DNA of 64,000 nucleotides, taken from Utricularia gibba. Lineage: Eukaryota; Streptophyta; Magnoliopsida; Lamiales; Lentibulariaceae. The position numbers and the translations under genes are program-made. Positions 12,006-24,016 of this stretch are shown here, piece by piece. Below the pieces are notes generated by a model that worked only from the letters and a program-made list of their open reading frames with translations, did not search any database and had not been told where the DNA came from. The stretch's first letter is position 1. Every line of letters starts with the position of its first letter. Where the stretch lies: contig NEEC01000018.1 of the NCBI GenBank assembly GCA_002189035.1, positions 310,001 to 374,000 on the forward strand. Reading direction: 5' to 3'.

Positions 12006-12349
12006 TTTGAATGGTTTGAAAGAAACAATATTGATGAATATGTAAAGGTGTGGACGAGTCCTCCTCATAAGAGTTCGAGTTGAGTCAAATGAGTCAAAGA
12101 CGAGTCTGTTGATTTGCCCAATCCAACCCATCATGAGTTGATCCTTGACTCAATCTATGTACGTGTTAATAAGTAATAGAAGTAGAATCAATTAATTAGA
12201 GAAAAACACTTGATGAAACAAAAGAAAAATTATCTAGAATACATACTTAATCAACAATTTCTATCTTTTCACTTCATTCTTTATCATCTTCGTCACCTGT
12301 TATCAAGTTTTGTAACTTCTATTCAATTTGCAACCATTACATTAAGTAT

Positions 12350-12885
12350 ACACAAGCCTCCAAAATTGTTGGTGCCACACACAATCTTTTCATGGTAAGA
12401 ATTCATCCACGAGCAGTGAAAGTGTTCTTAGAAGCAATCGTAAAAGTTGGAGGTGTGAGAATATTCTTGGCAACCTATGACAGAATAGAATAATGGGAAG
12501 ATTGATTCTTTCAACATTAAAGTATATTAAAGTTGTCCCTCTTGTTACCATATAATTGATGTATTGCATCCAACATCATTGGCCATTGTTCCCTTGCTAG
12601 AAAAAACATAGACCTACACCATAGATCAACAATCATATGTAGTTGATACCATGACATTGTCATTCTCAACTTCTGATTGAATAGATTTCACAATATCTAC
12701 ATTAAGATTATACAACTCATATAAGTGTTCTAAAGTTGAAAGATCAGTCTCATGTAAATTTTTAGCATTCAAATCCACACTAATCATGCTACGAAATTAT
12801 AAAAAGCACAATGCACATTCAAATCAGCAAGCAAACCTAATCCTTGAACTTGAAGATTAATCATATTGGCCACTAGCAGCAAAGA
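12350..12885 (-). pseudogene. hAT-2 transposase, C-terminal part
   Basis: Continuation of the transposase broken at 15940. The minus strand at about 12870-12830 reads ANMINLQVQGLGLL, corresponding to the family's ACHILNL..QDGL segment that follows the RC at 15940. About 12460-12386 reads IASKNTFTARG with downstream VAPTILEACV, corresponding to the hAT dimerisation domain. One stop lies inside the latter and the intervening part is decayed. The match across the gap shows that the DNA between is a later insertion. Confidence 0.6.
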
Positions 12886-12935
12886 AGTAATATGATTATA
12901 ATATTTCAAAAACTTTGAAATCATTTTTTAAATCA

Positions 12936-14094
12936 TTAAAATATTTTGAAATGATAAAAAGCATTGACTTCTTCCACTGGCATTTCAGGAACTCTCGATC
13001 TAGAGTCAATGTGAGATGACATAGAACTTGAGGTTCTTTGATATCCTTCCCTTTGTTGAAACAAGGCTTGAAGACCAAACTTCAACGTGTCGCTCATTGT
13101 TGCAAGTTGAGCCAATACTTCTGAGTTGTCCACTCCATAGACCGCTTTCGCTGTTGCAATGTTTCCACCAGGCGGTCTATAGGAGTTGTCATAGCAATTG
13201 GCTGTGGAATAGGAATTAACAGCCATTTGTTCAATGAGTCTCCGAGCATCAGCACTGTGACGGTTCGCTAATAATGATCCATTACAAGCGGCATCCATCT
13301 GTCCTCGGATCATAGGAGTCAATCCTTCATAAAAGTGCTGCAAGATCTGGCCTTCAGTGAGTCCATGCTGAGGGTAGGAGTTGCAAATTCGGTTGAAATG
13401 ATCATAATACTCCTGCAAGTTTTCTCCTTCGCTTTGCATCATAGTTGTTAAGGCTCTCCTTCTAGTTGAAGCTCTTCTTAGTGGTGCATAGCGATCCAAG
13501 AATTTTTGAACCATTTGCTCCCATGTGGCGATCATGAAGGTGGAAGTGCATTGAGCCACTTCAAAGCTCGTTTGGTAAGACTGAAAGGAAAAACTCTAAG
13601 CTTGACTTGATTCTCTGTGGCTCGCTTGGGGTGCATGGATGCACAAGTCGTGTGCAACTCACATAGATGATGGTAGGGTCATCATTTTCCCTTCCAACAA
13701 ACTTTGGAAGCGTCTGGAATAAGTAAGGATGTAGTTCATAGTCTTCTTCTCCATCAAAGATGATGCATAAGGGACGGTCTGAATGATTTGCAGTGATTTC
13801 TTCCTTGATGGTCCATAGTGCTGGTCCACGGTTAGCGGGAAGTAGTACTGGAAAGTTTCCATGAGGTTGTTCGCCCTGGGTCTCAGGCACTATTGGTACT
13901 CCAATGGGTATATGCGCTGCCATGATGTTTCTAGTGGTTGAACAGGACATCTGCTTTCTCTTTTTGGAAAGAAAGGTTCGTTCCACCTCTTGGTCCAAAG
14001 GGTATAGAACTTCTAGGTAGGATCTCAGGCTTGGACGAACCCTTGGTGGATCTAGTTGCATAAAAAGAGAAAAACAGAGCAGAAATAGAAACAA
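12936..14094 (-). pseudogene. Athila-like Gypsy gag, frameshifted and truncated
   Basis: The minus strand encodes a retrotransposon Gag. The first part (14094 to about 13600) includes MAAHIPIGVP and continues to about 13600, where a one-base shift moves the frame. The second part (to 12936) reads FPFSLTKRALKWLN, then WEQMVQKFLDRYAP, then EYYDHFNRICNSYPQHGLTE and FYEGLTPM..MDAACNGSL, the typical gag core of the Athila/Tat branch. The frame ends where unrelated AT-rich sequence begins near 12935, before any zinc knuckle or pol. A matching primer site and LTR lie upstream at 14214-15232. Confidence 0.75.
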
Positions 14095-14213
14095 GAAAAA
14101 GAAACTATAAGGAAAAGAAAGAAAAAGAAGAAAGAAAAAAAAAAAAATAAAAGAAAACTAAAAAAGAAAAACGAAACTCACACACACAACACCAAACACA
14201 AAAAAATTTAAAC

Positions 14214-14231
14214 TCCCCAGCAACGGCGCCA
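14214..14231 (-). other. Primer-binding site, tRNA-Asp type, Athila-like element
   Basis: On the minus strand the sequence is TGGCGCCGTTGCTGGGGA, close to the primer site used by Athila-type elements (complementary to the 3' end of tRNA-Asp). It lies seven bases after the LTR end at 14238 and upstream of gag, as expected. Confidence 0.7.
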
Positions 14232-14237
14232 AAAATT

Positions 14238-15232
14238 TGATGCATGTCATTTTCAAAACAAATTTTAATATTTTTAGAAATCTTAAAACACAAAAGCGTA
14301 GTACGGGTGTCGAACACAGGGAGTTGTTTTTCAGTGAAAGATGATGTTACACTAAATATAGCTATCACGATTTGTAAAAAGTTTGACAGGAGCCAAATCA
14401 TAGACACATCACCGGAGTGAGTTTGTAGCATAAAGATGGGAGAAACGTAAATAATGAAGCTTGAGTAAGGGAATAAGAGGGGTTTTGAACAGAGAACTGA
14501 AATGAACGTAAGTGATGAACCTCAAATAAAGTGAATGTTCCTGGGTATGGAATCTTGTCCAGCTATGTTCGTTGCATCTTCACTCTTCTTTGATCTTCTC
14601 GAGTATTCGGTTAGAGTAATATGTAATTTCCTATCCTCCCTTACACTCTCTTGCAAGAAGGCACGAGAATAGCCCGATGTTGTTCCTACTTGGACGAATG
14701 TCAGAATAAGAGGTCCTACCGGCGTACCCTCACGGCCGAACTGTCCGCGTGTGCCTGAGTGTTGCCAATGACCCAATGAGTCCAGATATGAGGTCACTAC
14801 CTATCCATTGATCCTGAGGTACATCCACATACAAAATGTTGTCTTCCTCCTACAAAAAGGGCACGAGTTGGTGCTCTCTACCTTGCTCCTCTCCAAAACT
14901 TGCGGGTAATGATCAGTTAACCATGAATCTTGAAGAAGGAGACTGTTACAGAAAAACTGCAATATAGTCGCACGAAGACATATGAAACCCGTTCGGATTC
15001 AAAGAAGAGATGAAGATAAGCTGCGAACAGCCATACAAACTAAAGGAAATGAAAACAAGGTTCTAGAGAGAAGCTAGAGGAAAATCCTCTAGAGAGAGAA
15101 ACAAAGTCTAAACTAAACTAACTACTGCCTCGCTTGTCCGAACTAAACTGAGCTGAACTATTTTGCCTGATATTTCGTGTTCCTCTGGTTCTACTAGAAA
15201 GGTTGGGACACCCCCGGATCTATGTTTCGTTA
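14238..15232 (-). mobile_element. 5' LTR segment of the Athila-like element (left arm of palindrome)
   Basis: The LTR 3' end (…GCATCA on the minus strand) sits just before the primer site. The block at 15038-15110, rich in CTCTAGAGAGAGA, matches 41345-41410 in the Athila-like 3' LTR. Positions 14238-15022 are reverse-complementary to 15233-15939. The LTR start (TGTT...) was not found; the 15111-15232 segment may be LTR or junction DNA. Confidence 0.65.
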
Positions 15233-15939
15233 GCTTATCTTCATCTCTTCTTTGAATCCGAACGAGTTTCGTATGTCTTTGCACGACTATGTTGTAGTCT
15301 TTCTGTAGCAGTCCCTTTATTCAAGATTCATGGTTAACTGATCACTACCCGCGAGATTTGGAGAGGAAACAAGGTGGAGAGCACCAACTTGTGCCCTTTT
15401 TGCAGGAGGAAGACAACGTTTTGTCTGTGGCCGTATCTCAGGATCAATGGACAAGTAGTGACCTCGTATCTGGACTCATTGGGTTATTGACAACACTCGG
15501 TCACACGCGCGCAATTTGGACGTTCGTCCAAGGAGGAACAACATTGGGCTACGTGCCTTGTTGCAAAGAGAGTGTAAGGGAGGGTAGACAATTCCTTACT
15601 CCTATAACCGAGTACTCTAGAAGACCAAAGAAGAGTGAAGACACAACAAACATAGCTGGGCAGGATTCCAAATCCAAGAACCTTCACTTTATTTAAGGTT
15701 CATCACTTACGTTAATTTCAGTTGTTTGTTCAAAACCCCTCTTATTCCTTTACTCAAGCTTCATCATTTACGTTTCTCGCACCTTTACGTCCAAACCATT
15801 TACAAATCGTAACAATTGTATTTAGTGTAACCTCATCATTCACTGAAAAACAACTCTTTGCGTTCGATACCCGTATTACGCTTTTGTATTTTACGAGTTT
15901 TAAAAATATTAAAATTTATTGTGAAAACGACACAAATCA
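15233..15939 (+). mobile_element. Inverted LTR copy (right arm of palindrome)
   Basis: Reverse complement of 14238-15022 with scattered differences. For example, GCTTATCTTCATCTCTTCTT at 15233 pairs with 15003-15022, and the TTCGATACCCGT region near 15864 pairs with 14300-14320. It ends in CA at 15939 exactly where the hAT-2 transposase reading resumes. No primer site follows. Open frames here are LTR artefacts. Confidence 0.75.
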
Positions 15940-16660
15940 GACATCTAGAATCAAATAAAGCACAACTAACATAGGATTTATGGAAGTTTTCAGAGATTTC
16001 ATAATAGTTCAATTATTAGATGCATTATCAAATGTAATTGAGAAAATACGATCAAATATATCATATTCATGAGATATATCAGTAATTATAACGTACACCA
16101 ATTTGAGGATTATCACAAGGCCGAAACCCAAGGATTCTTTTTTCAATGATCCAATTAGAATTAATCCAATAAACAGTACTTAGAATATAGTTTTCATTAG
16201 TTATATCACGTCAACTATCACTAGTCAAATGAAACTTACATTTAAGTGATTAAAATAGAGAAATCAAAAGTTCTTTTCTTTCATTGAATTATTCTAAACA
16301 AAGCCTAATAGTTTTCTTCCAGAAAAAGGGACAAATAAAGGCTGTATTTTGTTTGTAAAAAATTCAAAATCAATAGATTCTCAACTTCGAAAAAAGATTT
16401 TTCATTAGTAATTAAAACAAACACATGGTCAATTTTAGCCATATTTGAATCAAATGTAAATTTGAAACTAATATTACCACCAACAACATCCATTTTTGGC
16501 TTTGTAAGATTTGAAGTATCTCGATCATGGTTTTTGTTCTTAATATGACATACAAAATTGGTAGTAGAACCACGTTTACCATGATTAGTACAATAGAGAT
16601 TTGAAGTATCTCGATCAGGGTCATGGCAGTGCAATGAAGATGATATGCGCTTGTTCTAGG
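15940..16660 (-). pseudogene. hAT-2 transposase, N-terminal and catalytic part (RICESLEEPER-like)
   Basis: Read on the minus strand, 16634-16305 contains a zinc-finger-BED-like segment with a DTSNL motif followed by the stretch leading to the IARM-type region. From about 16200 to 15940 it gives ITNENY, then SNWIIEKRILGFRP, then FDNASNN, hallmarks of plant BED-finger hAT transposases. The frame then reads LFDSRC and stops abruptly at 15940, where the inserted LTR ends. Stops and frameshifts make it non-functional. The family encodes DNA-cutting transposases; some relatives were domesticated, but nothing here suggests that. Confidence 0.7.
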
Positions 16661-17195
16661 TTAAATGAGCTCCTCCAGCATCTCCAACATATTCATCCTC
16701 CATTTCCACAACATCGACGTCAATGTTATCATTGTGCAGTCGTGGGACAGAACGGTTCAACAATTCAAAGATTATACACAAACAGAAATATAAAAATCGA
16801 GATAAAAGATCATAAGTAGTGAAAAGCATCAAAATACAAAAGAAATCATGTTGAAAATCCCATTGAAAACATATAGAAAATTATAGAAATGAAACTATTT
16901 CAACCCCTAGATGCGATATTCGAAAAGTTAGTGTCAAGGTCACAATACTATTTTTTGTTGGCTTAGGCCTGATAATTAAGCTTGATAAAAAGACAGATAA
17001 TGAGTCATTACATTGACCTAAAGTAGTTTTTGATATAAAAGAATTGAGTTAATTCAATGAGTAGATTTGTACCTATGAACGTCTACTCGACTAATACTCT
17101 TTTCCACACGAGTACGATTCATGAGTCGACTCACTACAGGTCAACTTGCCAAGTCTATAGGTTAACCCGTATTTGTGTCCACCTCGATGAATATG

Positions 17196-19674
17196 TGATA
17201 CAAATGAGTTCTTTTAGATATTAAGATAATATGTTTGCAAAAATTTCCATTTCAACAAATTGTTAAGAATAATAACTTACAATCAAATATGATCTATTAT
17301 ATTTTTTAAATTATATATATATATGTATAGCTCAATGATGAAGGTCATTTGGATCAAATATCTTTTATTAAAGGATCTTGTGGTGAAGATTCTTGGACAA
17401 ACAAATTCATCTTTAGGTTTTGAAAAAAATTAGAAAGTTTTGATAATATATACAAATAAATATAATTGACTGGAGCAAAATGACTTATTGATCTAATATT
17501 TGTGTAATATAATAGCAAACTTGGATAAATTATATTTTTAATATTTAATTTATTGATTAAATTTTGATTAATGTGTAACAAATTTATGTGTATTTAATTC
17601 GTAGATAACATTTCGACAGTGAGTACTATAATCCTATTGATGTTGGTCATATTGATGAGATTGATAATGGGATTATTTGAAAATGATGATAATTCATTTA
17701 TTGATTGGATGATATAGAAAATGGTATTTATAAATAGATAAATGCAGAAAAACTTGATGATGATTAATTAAATGATGGTTAATTCAATTTTACTTTGTGA
17801 ATTTGATATTTTATGTTTTTCAAATTATTGTAGTTTTGTTGATGGCTAATTGATTATATTATTGATCGTACAGATTTAGACTTATCGATTTAATAAGAAA
17901 TTCAATATGATGACATTTAAAATTATGAAATTCTCAACATCATTAATTTAGAGATAGATAATAAAGACGACAGTGGATTCAGTAAAAATAAACATGTTGG
18001 TAATAAGGATATGGAAGACTTAGATATTCACGCTTTTATTAATAGAAATGCATAAGATGTGCATTTTTAAATTTATTTAGTATTATGTAATTGTTATTTT
18101 GAAAAATATAAAATATTCATATTAATTTCGAATATGATCGATCGTGCACCAGTCAGGTTCTTATTTCTGGTTTGAAAACATAGTTATAATATGCAAATTT
18201 ATTCAAACATACACTATTTTGCAAACAAACTTATTTTCTCTTCTGTGATTCACCAATTTTTCCTAGTTCACAAGGAATAATTAGGAACTTCACAGAATTC
18301 GCTCTCATCTCCTTGGGGGTTGTACGTCTTCACCTATAATCTAGAAGAAAATACCTCATTCATCCTCTTTCTTCCTTATATTTGTGCCCAAAAAGTTCTG
18401 GAGGTTGATGAGATTTTTCCTTTCTTTGTTATTTATCTGGGTCAAATCTGTTGGAAGATAAACTTGACTTAGAAAGGTTAAACTACTAGACGGAAGATAA
18501 GACTAGGAAGTTACAGCAGATACTAAGAAGTTCTTAGGATAAATATATCAAACATGTATGCACTAAAACACTGATATTGAATGCAATAATTTTACGTAAC
18601 TTTTCCTGGTATCTTTCCTTTGGAGCATTTCCTCAAACATATGCTGTGCAGATTTGTGTTTCGTAATCGACCAAAACCTGCAAACAAGTATACCAGATAC
18701 GATCACTCACCGAAAATACACAATTCCTCCAACAAAATCGCCAAAATGCGGTAATAACCACTAAGTGCATAGACTTGCAAGGTGATGTTGTTGGGAACCT
18801 CGTCGGACAAATGCTTGACGAAAGTCCTTATCCGGCTAACTTGGCAATAAAGGAAGGTTTATCATATTATCCGCACTATTTAAACATGTCCAACAGGCTC
18901 TCTACAAGGTATTCCTTATCGTATGGTCTACTCCTGTCTTTACCGTTGTCGGCTAGAGCTTAACACGATTGGACAATTACAAGAGAGACAACAAGGATAG
19001 CACTATCTCATTTGAGCGCAAATCAATTTATGACATTGTTTGTGGGTTCAGTTTTATAAAGAGAATGCAAATTCATCTGTTAGTAAGAAATAATACACCT
19101 ACAACTGCTTGTAATTATCGGACCTTCCATCCATAAAGCGTGCCTGGTGTATTAAATATACCACATGGACGGCCTCTTTCGCAAAATATCCCACTTATGA
19201 AAAGGTGTTTGCTGAATTCCCACCATTTAGAAAACTCAACTGAATACTCTTTACTTTTTGTTTGTTTGTTAAATATCCCTATTTAAGTCAACAGAAATAA
19301 TAAAATAATAATTTTTTTTAATATAATAAAAATAATTAATAAATACGTTTACATATATATATAGGCTTCGTTGTTGACAACGCTTGATGAACATAAATTA
19401 TAAACATGCAAATAAATAATGATTACAATATACAAATATATTCAAAATAAATCATAAATTTATATTCGATCATATTAATAATTAATAATTGAATGACAAC
19501 GTACAATATAAGTTCATAATGAATAACAAATAAATACTTAATTCAAATAATTTCAAATTCTAAAATGACATTTAACATAAATTTAAAATAAAGAATAAAA
19601 AAATTTGATCTGTATAATTCAAATTATCTAATGATCTGTAATATAATCACTTAAATATATAACTAATACATACT
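17196..19674. other. Gene-free stretch between hAT-2 and the Mutator element
   Basis: AT-rich DNA. The first several hundred bases could include the decayed tail of hAT-1, but no diagnostic motif is readable. Short frames such as 18775-18963 have no recognisable similarity. A TA-rich microsatellite lies near 17319-17328. Confidence 0.4.
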
Positions 19675-19684
19675 CAATCTAAAA

Positions 19685-19830
19685 GAGAAAATTTCAAATT
19701 TACCATTAATGTTTTCTCTAAAATTCATTTTTGTCATCAAACTTTTACGATTTCATTTTTACCATTAAACATGTATAACTTGTTTCATTTTTACTATTAG
19801 AGTATAAACCAATTTAAAAATATTGAAAAA
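19685..19830 (+). repeat. MULE-1 left terminal inverted repeat
   Basis: Pairs with 22974-23119. Weaker similarity continues inward for about 20 more bases. Confidence 0.85.
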
Positions 19831-20032
19831 CGGCTCAATTCAAAAACCGTTCAAGAATGATGATTTTAAGTTAATAAGACACTTGCTTCTTCAGCTTGAC
19901 TCGGGTTTTGCTAGGAGAGATCTGACTTTAGTTAGTGAGGCTGAATTTGATAGAGTCACAACATTAGAGAGTGAAATGGATGGTCATGACATCCGTATAG
20001 AGATGAGTAAAGATTCTTAAAATTGGGCAAGC

Positions 20033-22290
20033 TTGGATGATCTTGTATTTGTTGAAAATGTTGTTGAAAGTCAAAAAAATGTTTCAAAAATTCTTGTTGA
20101 AAATGATAAAAAGGTTGTTGAAGTTGATGCTTGTTTTTTCACGGACAATGTTAATGAAAATGACAGTGAAAATGATTCTGAAGAAAGTGAAGATAAAGGT
20201 GTTTGTGACTCTCATTGCAGTGATGAAGAATTTTGTTGTGAAGAAGATCATGATTTTACAAGAGAGGGTGAGGCTTTTAAGAAGTTTGTAGATTCATGTG
20301 TAGAGTCTAGAATTAATGATGAAAGTATTGTGAGTGTTTGTCAGAGCTTGAGAGATAATATTGGTTTTGAAGGTAATATGAATGATATGGACTCAGGTTA
20401 TGATTTGGGAAGTCTCCAAGAGTTAGATGAAGAAGAAATCAGCAAGACTCCTCTATATAATCTTAAGAGTGATGCTTAAGATCCCAGTTTGGTTAACGGT
20501 TTGGTTTTTAACTCTAAAGAAGAAGCAAGATTTTCCATTCAGACAATGGAATGAAACATGGCAAAGATTTCATATTTCGCACTGACATACAAAGAGTGAT
20601 TGTTACATACAGAGCCAATGGATGTCCATGGTGCATCTATGTTTCCAAAAAAAAAAATGACAAAGGTTGGCTCATAAAAAGTTTCAATAACGACATCAAG
20701 GATGTGCTAGAAGTAGAGCAAATATTGGTTTAAGAACCAGCTATCTAGCAAAGAAATTTCTGCATAAATTCATTGATAATCCAAAACTTGTTTTGAAGGA
20801 GTTTAGGATGGATTTGATTAAAAATTTACGAACTGAAATTTTGAAATCAAAGGCCTTTAGAGCAAGGAAAAAAGCATTACATATTTTGAACAAGATTGAT
20901 TCTGAACAATGGAGTTTGATTCGAAATTATGTTGCTGAGATATTAAGATCAAATCTTGGGTCTACAGTGCATTTGCAGCCCTTTGATTTTGAGAAAACAG
21001 AATACAAGAGATTCAAGAGTTTGTATGTTTGCTTGGCGGCTTTAAAAGAAAACTTTAAATCCGGTTGTCGGAAAGTTGTGGGAGTTGATGGATGTTTTCT
21101 TAAAGGAGGCTTTAATGGCCAATTATTAACTGATGTTGGAATAGATGCTAATAATGAGATTTTTTCGATAGCATATGCAGTTGTAGAAATTGAAAATCAA
21201 TGGAGTTGGAAAGAGTTTCTTGAATTACTTAAGGAAGATCTTGAGGTTGTAGATGAACTTGAATGGACATTTATTTCTAACAAACAAAAGGGGTTGTTGG
21301 AGGCTTTCGAATAATTGATGTCAAATGTTGAAAATAGGTTTTGTGTTAGACACTTGCACTCTAACATGAAGACTGCTGGTCATAGTAGCATTAAACTAAA
21401 AAATCTTCTCTAGGCAGCAGCAAGAGCAACAAAACCTGAGGTTTTTGATGGACATATGAAGGAGCTGAAAAAAACAGACTTAGAAGCTTACAAATGGTTG
21501 CAAAAGAGGCCTGCAAACCAATGGAGTAGAGCGTTTTCCAGGATGACCAATAAGTGTGATACATTGCTAAACAATGCGTGTGAATGCTTCAATAGTGTGA
21601 TTGTTGAAGCGAGAGAGAAACCAATTCGTGGTTTATTAGAAGGAATTCGTAATTATCTCATGACAAGAGTGACAACAAATCTTGAAACTGCACAAAAGTG
21701 GACAGACACTATTTACCCTAGAATTCACCAATTTTTTGAAAAAATCATGGAAGAAGTTGGAAATATGATTCCAATAGGTATGACAAAAACAATTATCAAA
21801 TCATGGGACCATTTGAACAGCACACAATGAATATGGAAATAAGACTTGCACTTGCAGGAAGTGGGAGTTGATAGGAATTCCTTGTAAACATGCCATATTA
21901 GTCATGTGGGTAAGGAAGGAGAGGCCGGAAGGCTATATAACTGAATGCTACACTGTTTCAACATACATACGATGTTATAAACATGCTATAATGGGAATCA
22001 CTAGTCCCACTTTTTGGCATAAACTTAATTTTCCACCACCTATCCCTCCAATGTTTGAGAGAAAAAATTGGGAGGCCTAAAAAACTGAGGAAAAAGCAGA
22101 TGGATGAACCTCCTGGTAATCCCCACAAGCTTTCTACAAAGAGATTCAATAATCAGTGTAGCCGTTGTAAAGAAACTGGACACAATGCCAAAAGTTTCAA
22201 GATGGCACCTGCAACGCAACCTGAAGATGAAGGCCAACAGGTTGTTTCTAATCTCAAAATGAAATCAAATAAAAAAATGTGGTAAATTGT
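20033..22290 (+). pseudogene. MULE-1 transposase (MuDR family), broken
   Basis: Read across frames, the order is: an acidic N-terminal region (20033-20479); a MuDR DNA-binding-type segment with GCPWCIYVSKKK (near 20610-20660); RTSYLAKKFLHKFIDNPKLV from about 20734; the MULE catalytic domain with VVGVDGCFLKGGFNGQLL (21070-21130) and DANNEIFSIAYAVVEIEN (21140-21200); TFISNKQKGL (about 21270); CDTLLNNACECFNSVIVEA (about 21560); the SWIM zinc finger KTCTCRKWELIGIPCKHA (21840-21893); and a C-terminal GRPKKLRKK with a CCHC-like knuckle (about 22156). Breaks: TAA at 20477-20479, a shift near 20545, a stop near 20732, TAA at 21312, TAG at 21411 in a Trp position, and a shift near 21830. The usual Asp of the ISD motif is Asn. 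It cannot encode active transposase. Confidence 0.85.
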
Positions 22291-22973
22291 ATATTTCAAT
22301 TATAAATTACATGTTTTTATTGTGCACTATTTTTTTCTTTGAAATAGTCCAAGAAGCCAAGAGGAGATAATGTGAGAAGAGGGCATGGGAGAGGTGGAGG
22401 TCGATGGAACAGTGAGCATTTAAGGCTAAGAAATAATGTCATTGAACACGTTGAAGTTGGCTCATCCAGCATACATGGAGCACCTAGCCAAAGGAAAATG
22501 ACAAAGGTATTTAAAATTGTGTGGTTTTTTGGTATAAAGAAAATTAGCTTTATTGTTATTTATAGAAAACCAAAATGCAACTAGTACGTGGAAAAAACAA
22601 GGAACTTCTACTACTAGAGCTTCTTTTAAGGTATATGAAGTGTAATCTTTTTATATACTGCAGTTCATTTAAACGCATCAAAAGTGTAGATTTGTAAAAT
22701 GATTTTTCTGGATTTTTATGTAGATTTCTCAAACTCAAGCTGTGGTTGATGCACCTATCATCGTGAATGATAGAAGAAGTTACATCACTTTATCTAATTT
22801 GAAATCATCATTAAAGGGCTCACATAACAACGATGATGGAAGGTAAGTAGTTAAATCTTAAGATAATAGCTTTCATATGTGTTTTGTTGTGAAATGAAGC
22901 TATAATTATGCCATTCATGTGTTTGTTTTTCATGGATTTACTGTATGAACCGGTCTAAACCGATTCAAATCAA

Positions 22974-23119
22974 TTTTTCAATATTTTTAAACCGGTTTAT
23001 AGTATAATAGTAAAAATGAAACGTGTTCTACATGTTTAATGGAAAAAATGAAATTATGAAAATTTGATGGAAAAATTGAATTTTAGAACAAACATTGATG
23101 ACAAATTTGAAATTTTCTC
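22974..23119 (-). repeat. MULE-1 right terminal inverted repeat
   Basis: Reverse complement of 19685-19830, ending in TTTTCTC next to the CAATCTAAAA target duplication. Confidence 0.85.
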
Positions 23120-23129
23120 CAATCTAAAA

Positions 23130-23715
23130 TATTTTACATGATCAAATGATACATAATACATATTTAAGATAAATAAATATGCACTTGATACACGTAACAC
23201 CTAAAAGTAAAATGTAGTTGGATTTTAAAATAAAAAATATATAATTGATCCAAATAAAATTTAAAAAACGAGTGTAATACAATTAAATATATTATTGATC
23301 CCAATAATAGCTAAGTATTGATTGATTATTTGATACTTATAAATCACACATGCCTTTACATTTAATGTAAAAATATAATTATATCAATATTTGATAAAAA
23401 AAATAGTTTATATATTTATATTTTTAATTAAGTTAAAAATTGCATTCACATAAATATTTTTTTATTATATGTCGCCCCCAGCATTTTTCATGTAGTCGTG
23501 TAGGGTATGACTTCAATATAAATGATGATGGATTCCAACGAGATTCATCTCAAAGAGGTTGGAATTCCTTTATATGTAGCACTTAACATTTTTATCGAAT
23601 TTAGCTTATCCATGAATTTTTGAGATTGAATATTGAAACTATGAAATGCTTATAGAAAGATAAGATTGATGATTTAAATAATTTACAATTTATTAAAGAA
23701 AAGTTTTTTTTTGAT
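23130..23715. other. AT-rich spacer between the two Mutator relics
   Basis: No gene or element boundary is recognised. It may contain the 3' remains of the minus-strand Mutator relic. Confidence 0.4.
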
Positions 23716-24016
23716 AAATCACTAGTTGTGTATGGTTGTAAGGAACTCTAAAACTCTATCAAAATCTAAAGTACAAGTTCTATGTGAAATATCAACTATG
23801 TATAATGTACTCCATGTTGAATCTATCTCCATAACAGAAGCACTCATGGTATTTCTACTGAAGTTATCGACTATAACACCATTAAGTTTTTTTGCTGCTA
23901 ATTTAAATCGCATGTCACCCTTCTTTTCCCATTTCATTCCTTTTGTAGTCATTAACAAAAATTCTCTGCTACATCAACACAATCTTTAAAAAATTCCTTT
24001 GCATTCTCAAATATCG

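Larger units (their letters stand above)
12043..17187 (-). mobile_element. hAT-2: hAT element with 8-bp target duplication, itself interrupted
   Basis: The ends are short inverted repeats (TAAAGGTGTGGAC on the left; reverse complement of the right end TCGAGGTGGAC). The flanks carry an identical 8-mer, TGAATATG, at 12035-12042 and 17188-17195; an 8-bp duplication is typical of hAT elements. Inside, transposase fragments are read on the minus strand at about 16660-15940 and 12885-12350. Between them lies an Athila-like fragment (about 12890-15939). The element landed in or near the 3' end of hAT-1, 25 bp past the Copia solo LTR's target duplication. Confidence 0.7.
19685..23119 (+). mobile_element. 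MULE-1: Mutator-like element with 146-bp TIRs, TSD CAATCTAAAA
   Basis: A 3435-bp element. The terminal inverted repeats span 19685-19830 and 22974-23119, both starting GAGAAAATTTCAAATTT when read inward, and align over their whole length. The flanks carry a perfect 10-bp duplication, CAATCTAAAA (19675-19684 and 23120-23129). Long TIRs and a 9-10 bp duplication are typical of Mutator elements. The interior carries a plus-strand MuDR-type transposase pseudogene. The clean ends suggest fairly recent arrival, although the coding region is already broken. Confidence 0.92.

Noticed and set aside
15358-15696. 112-codon open frame
   Set aside because: It lies inside the inverted LTR copy; the opposite arm shows a different broken frame.
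18775-18963. 62-codon open frame
   Set aside because: Short, isolated, no recognisable similarity or gene context.
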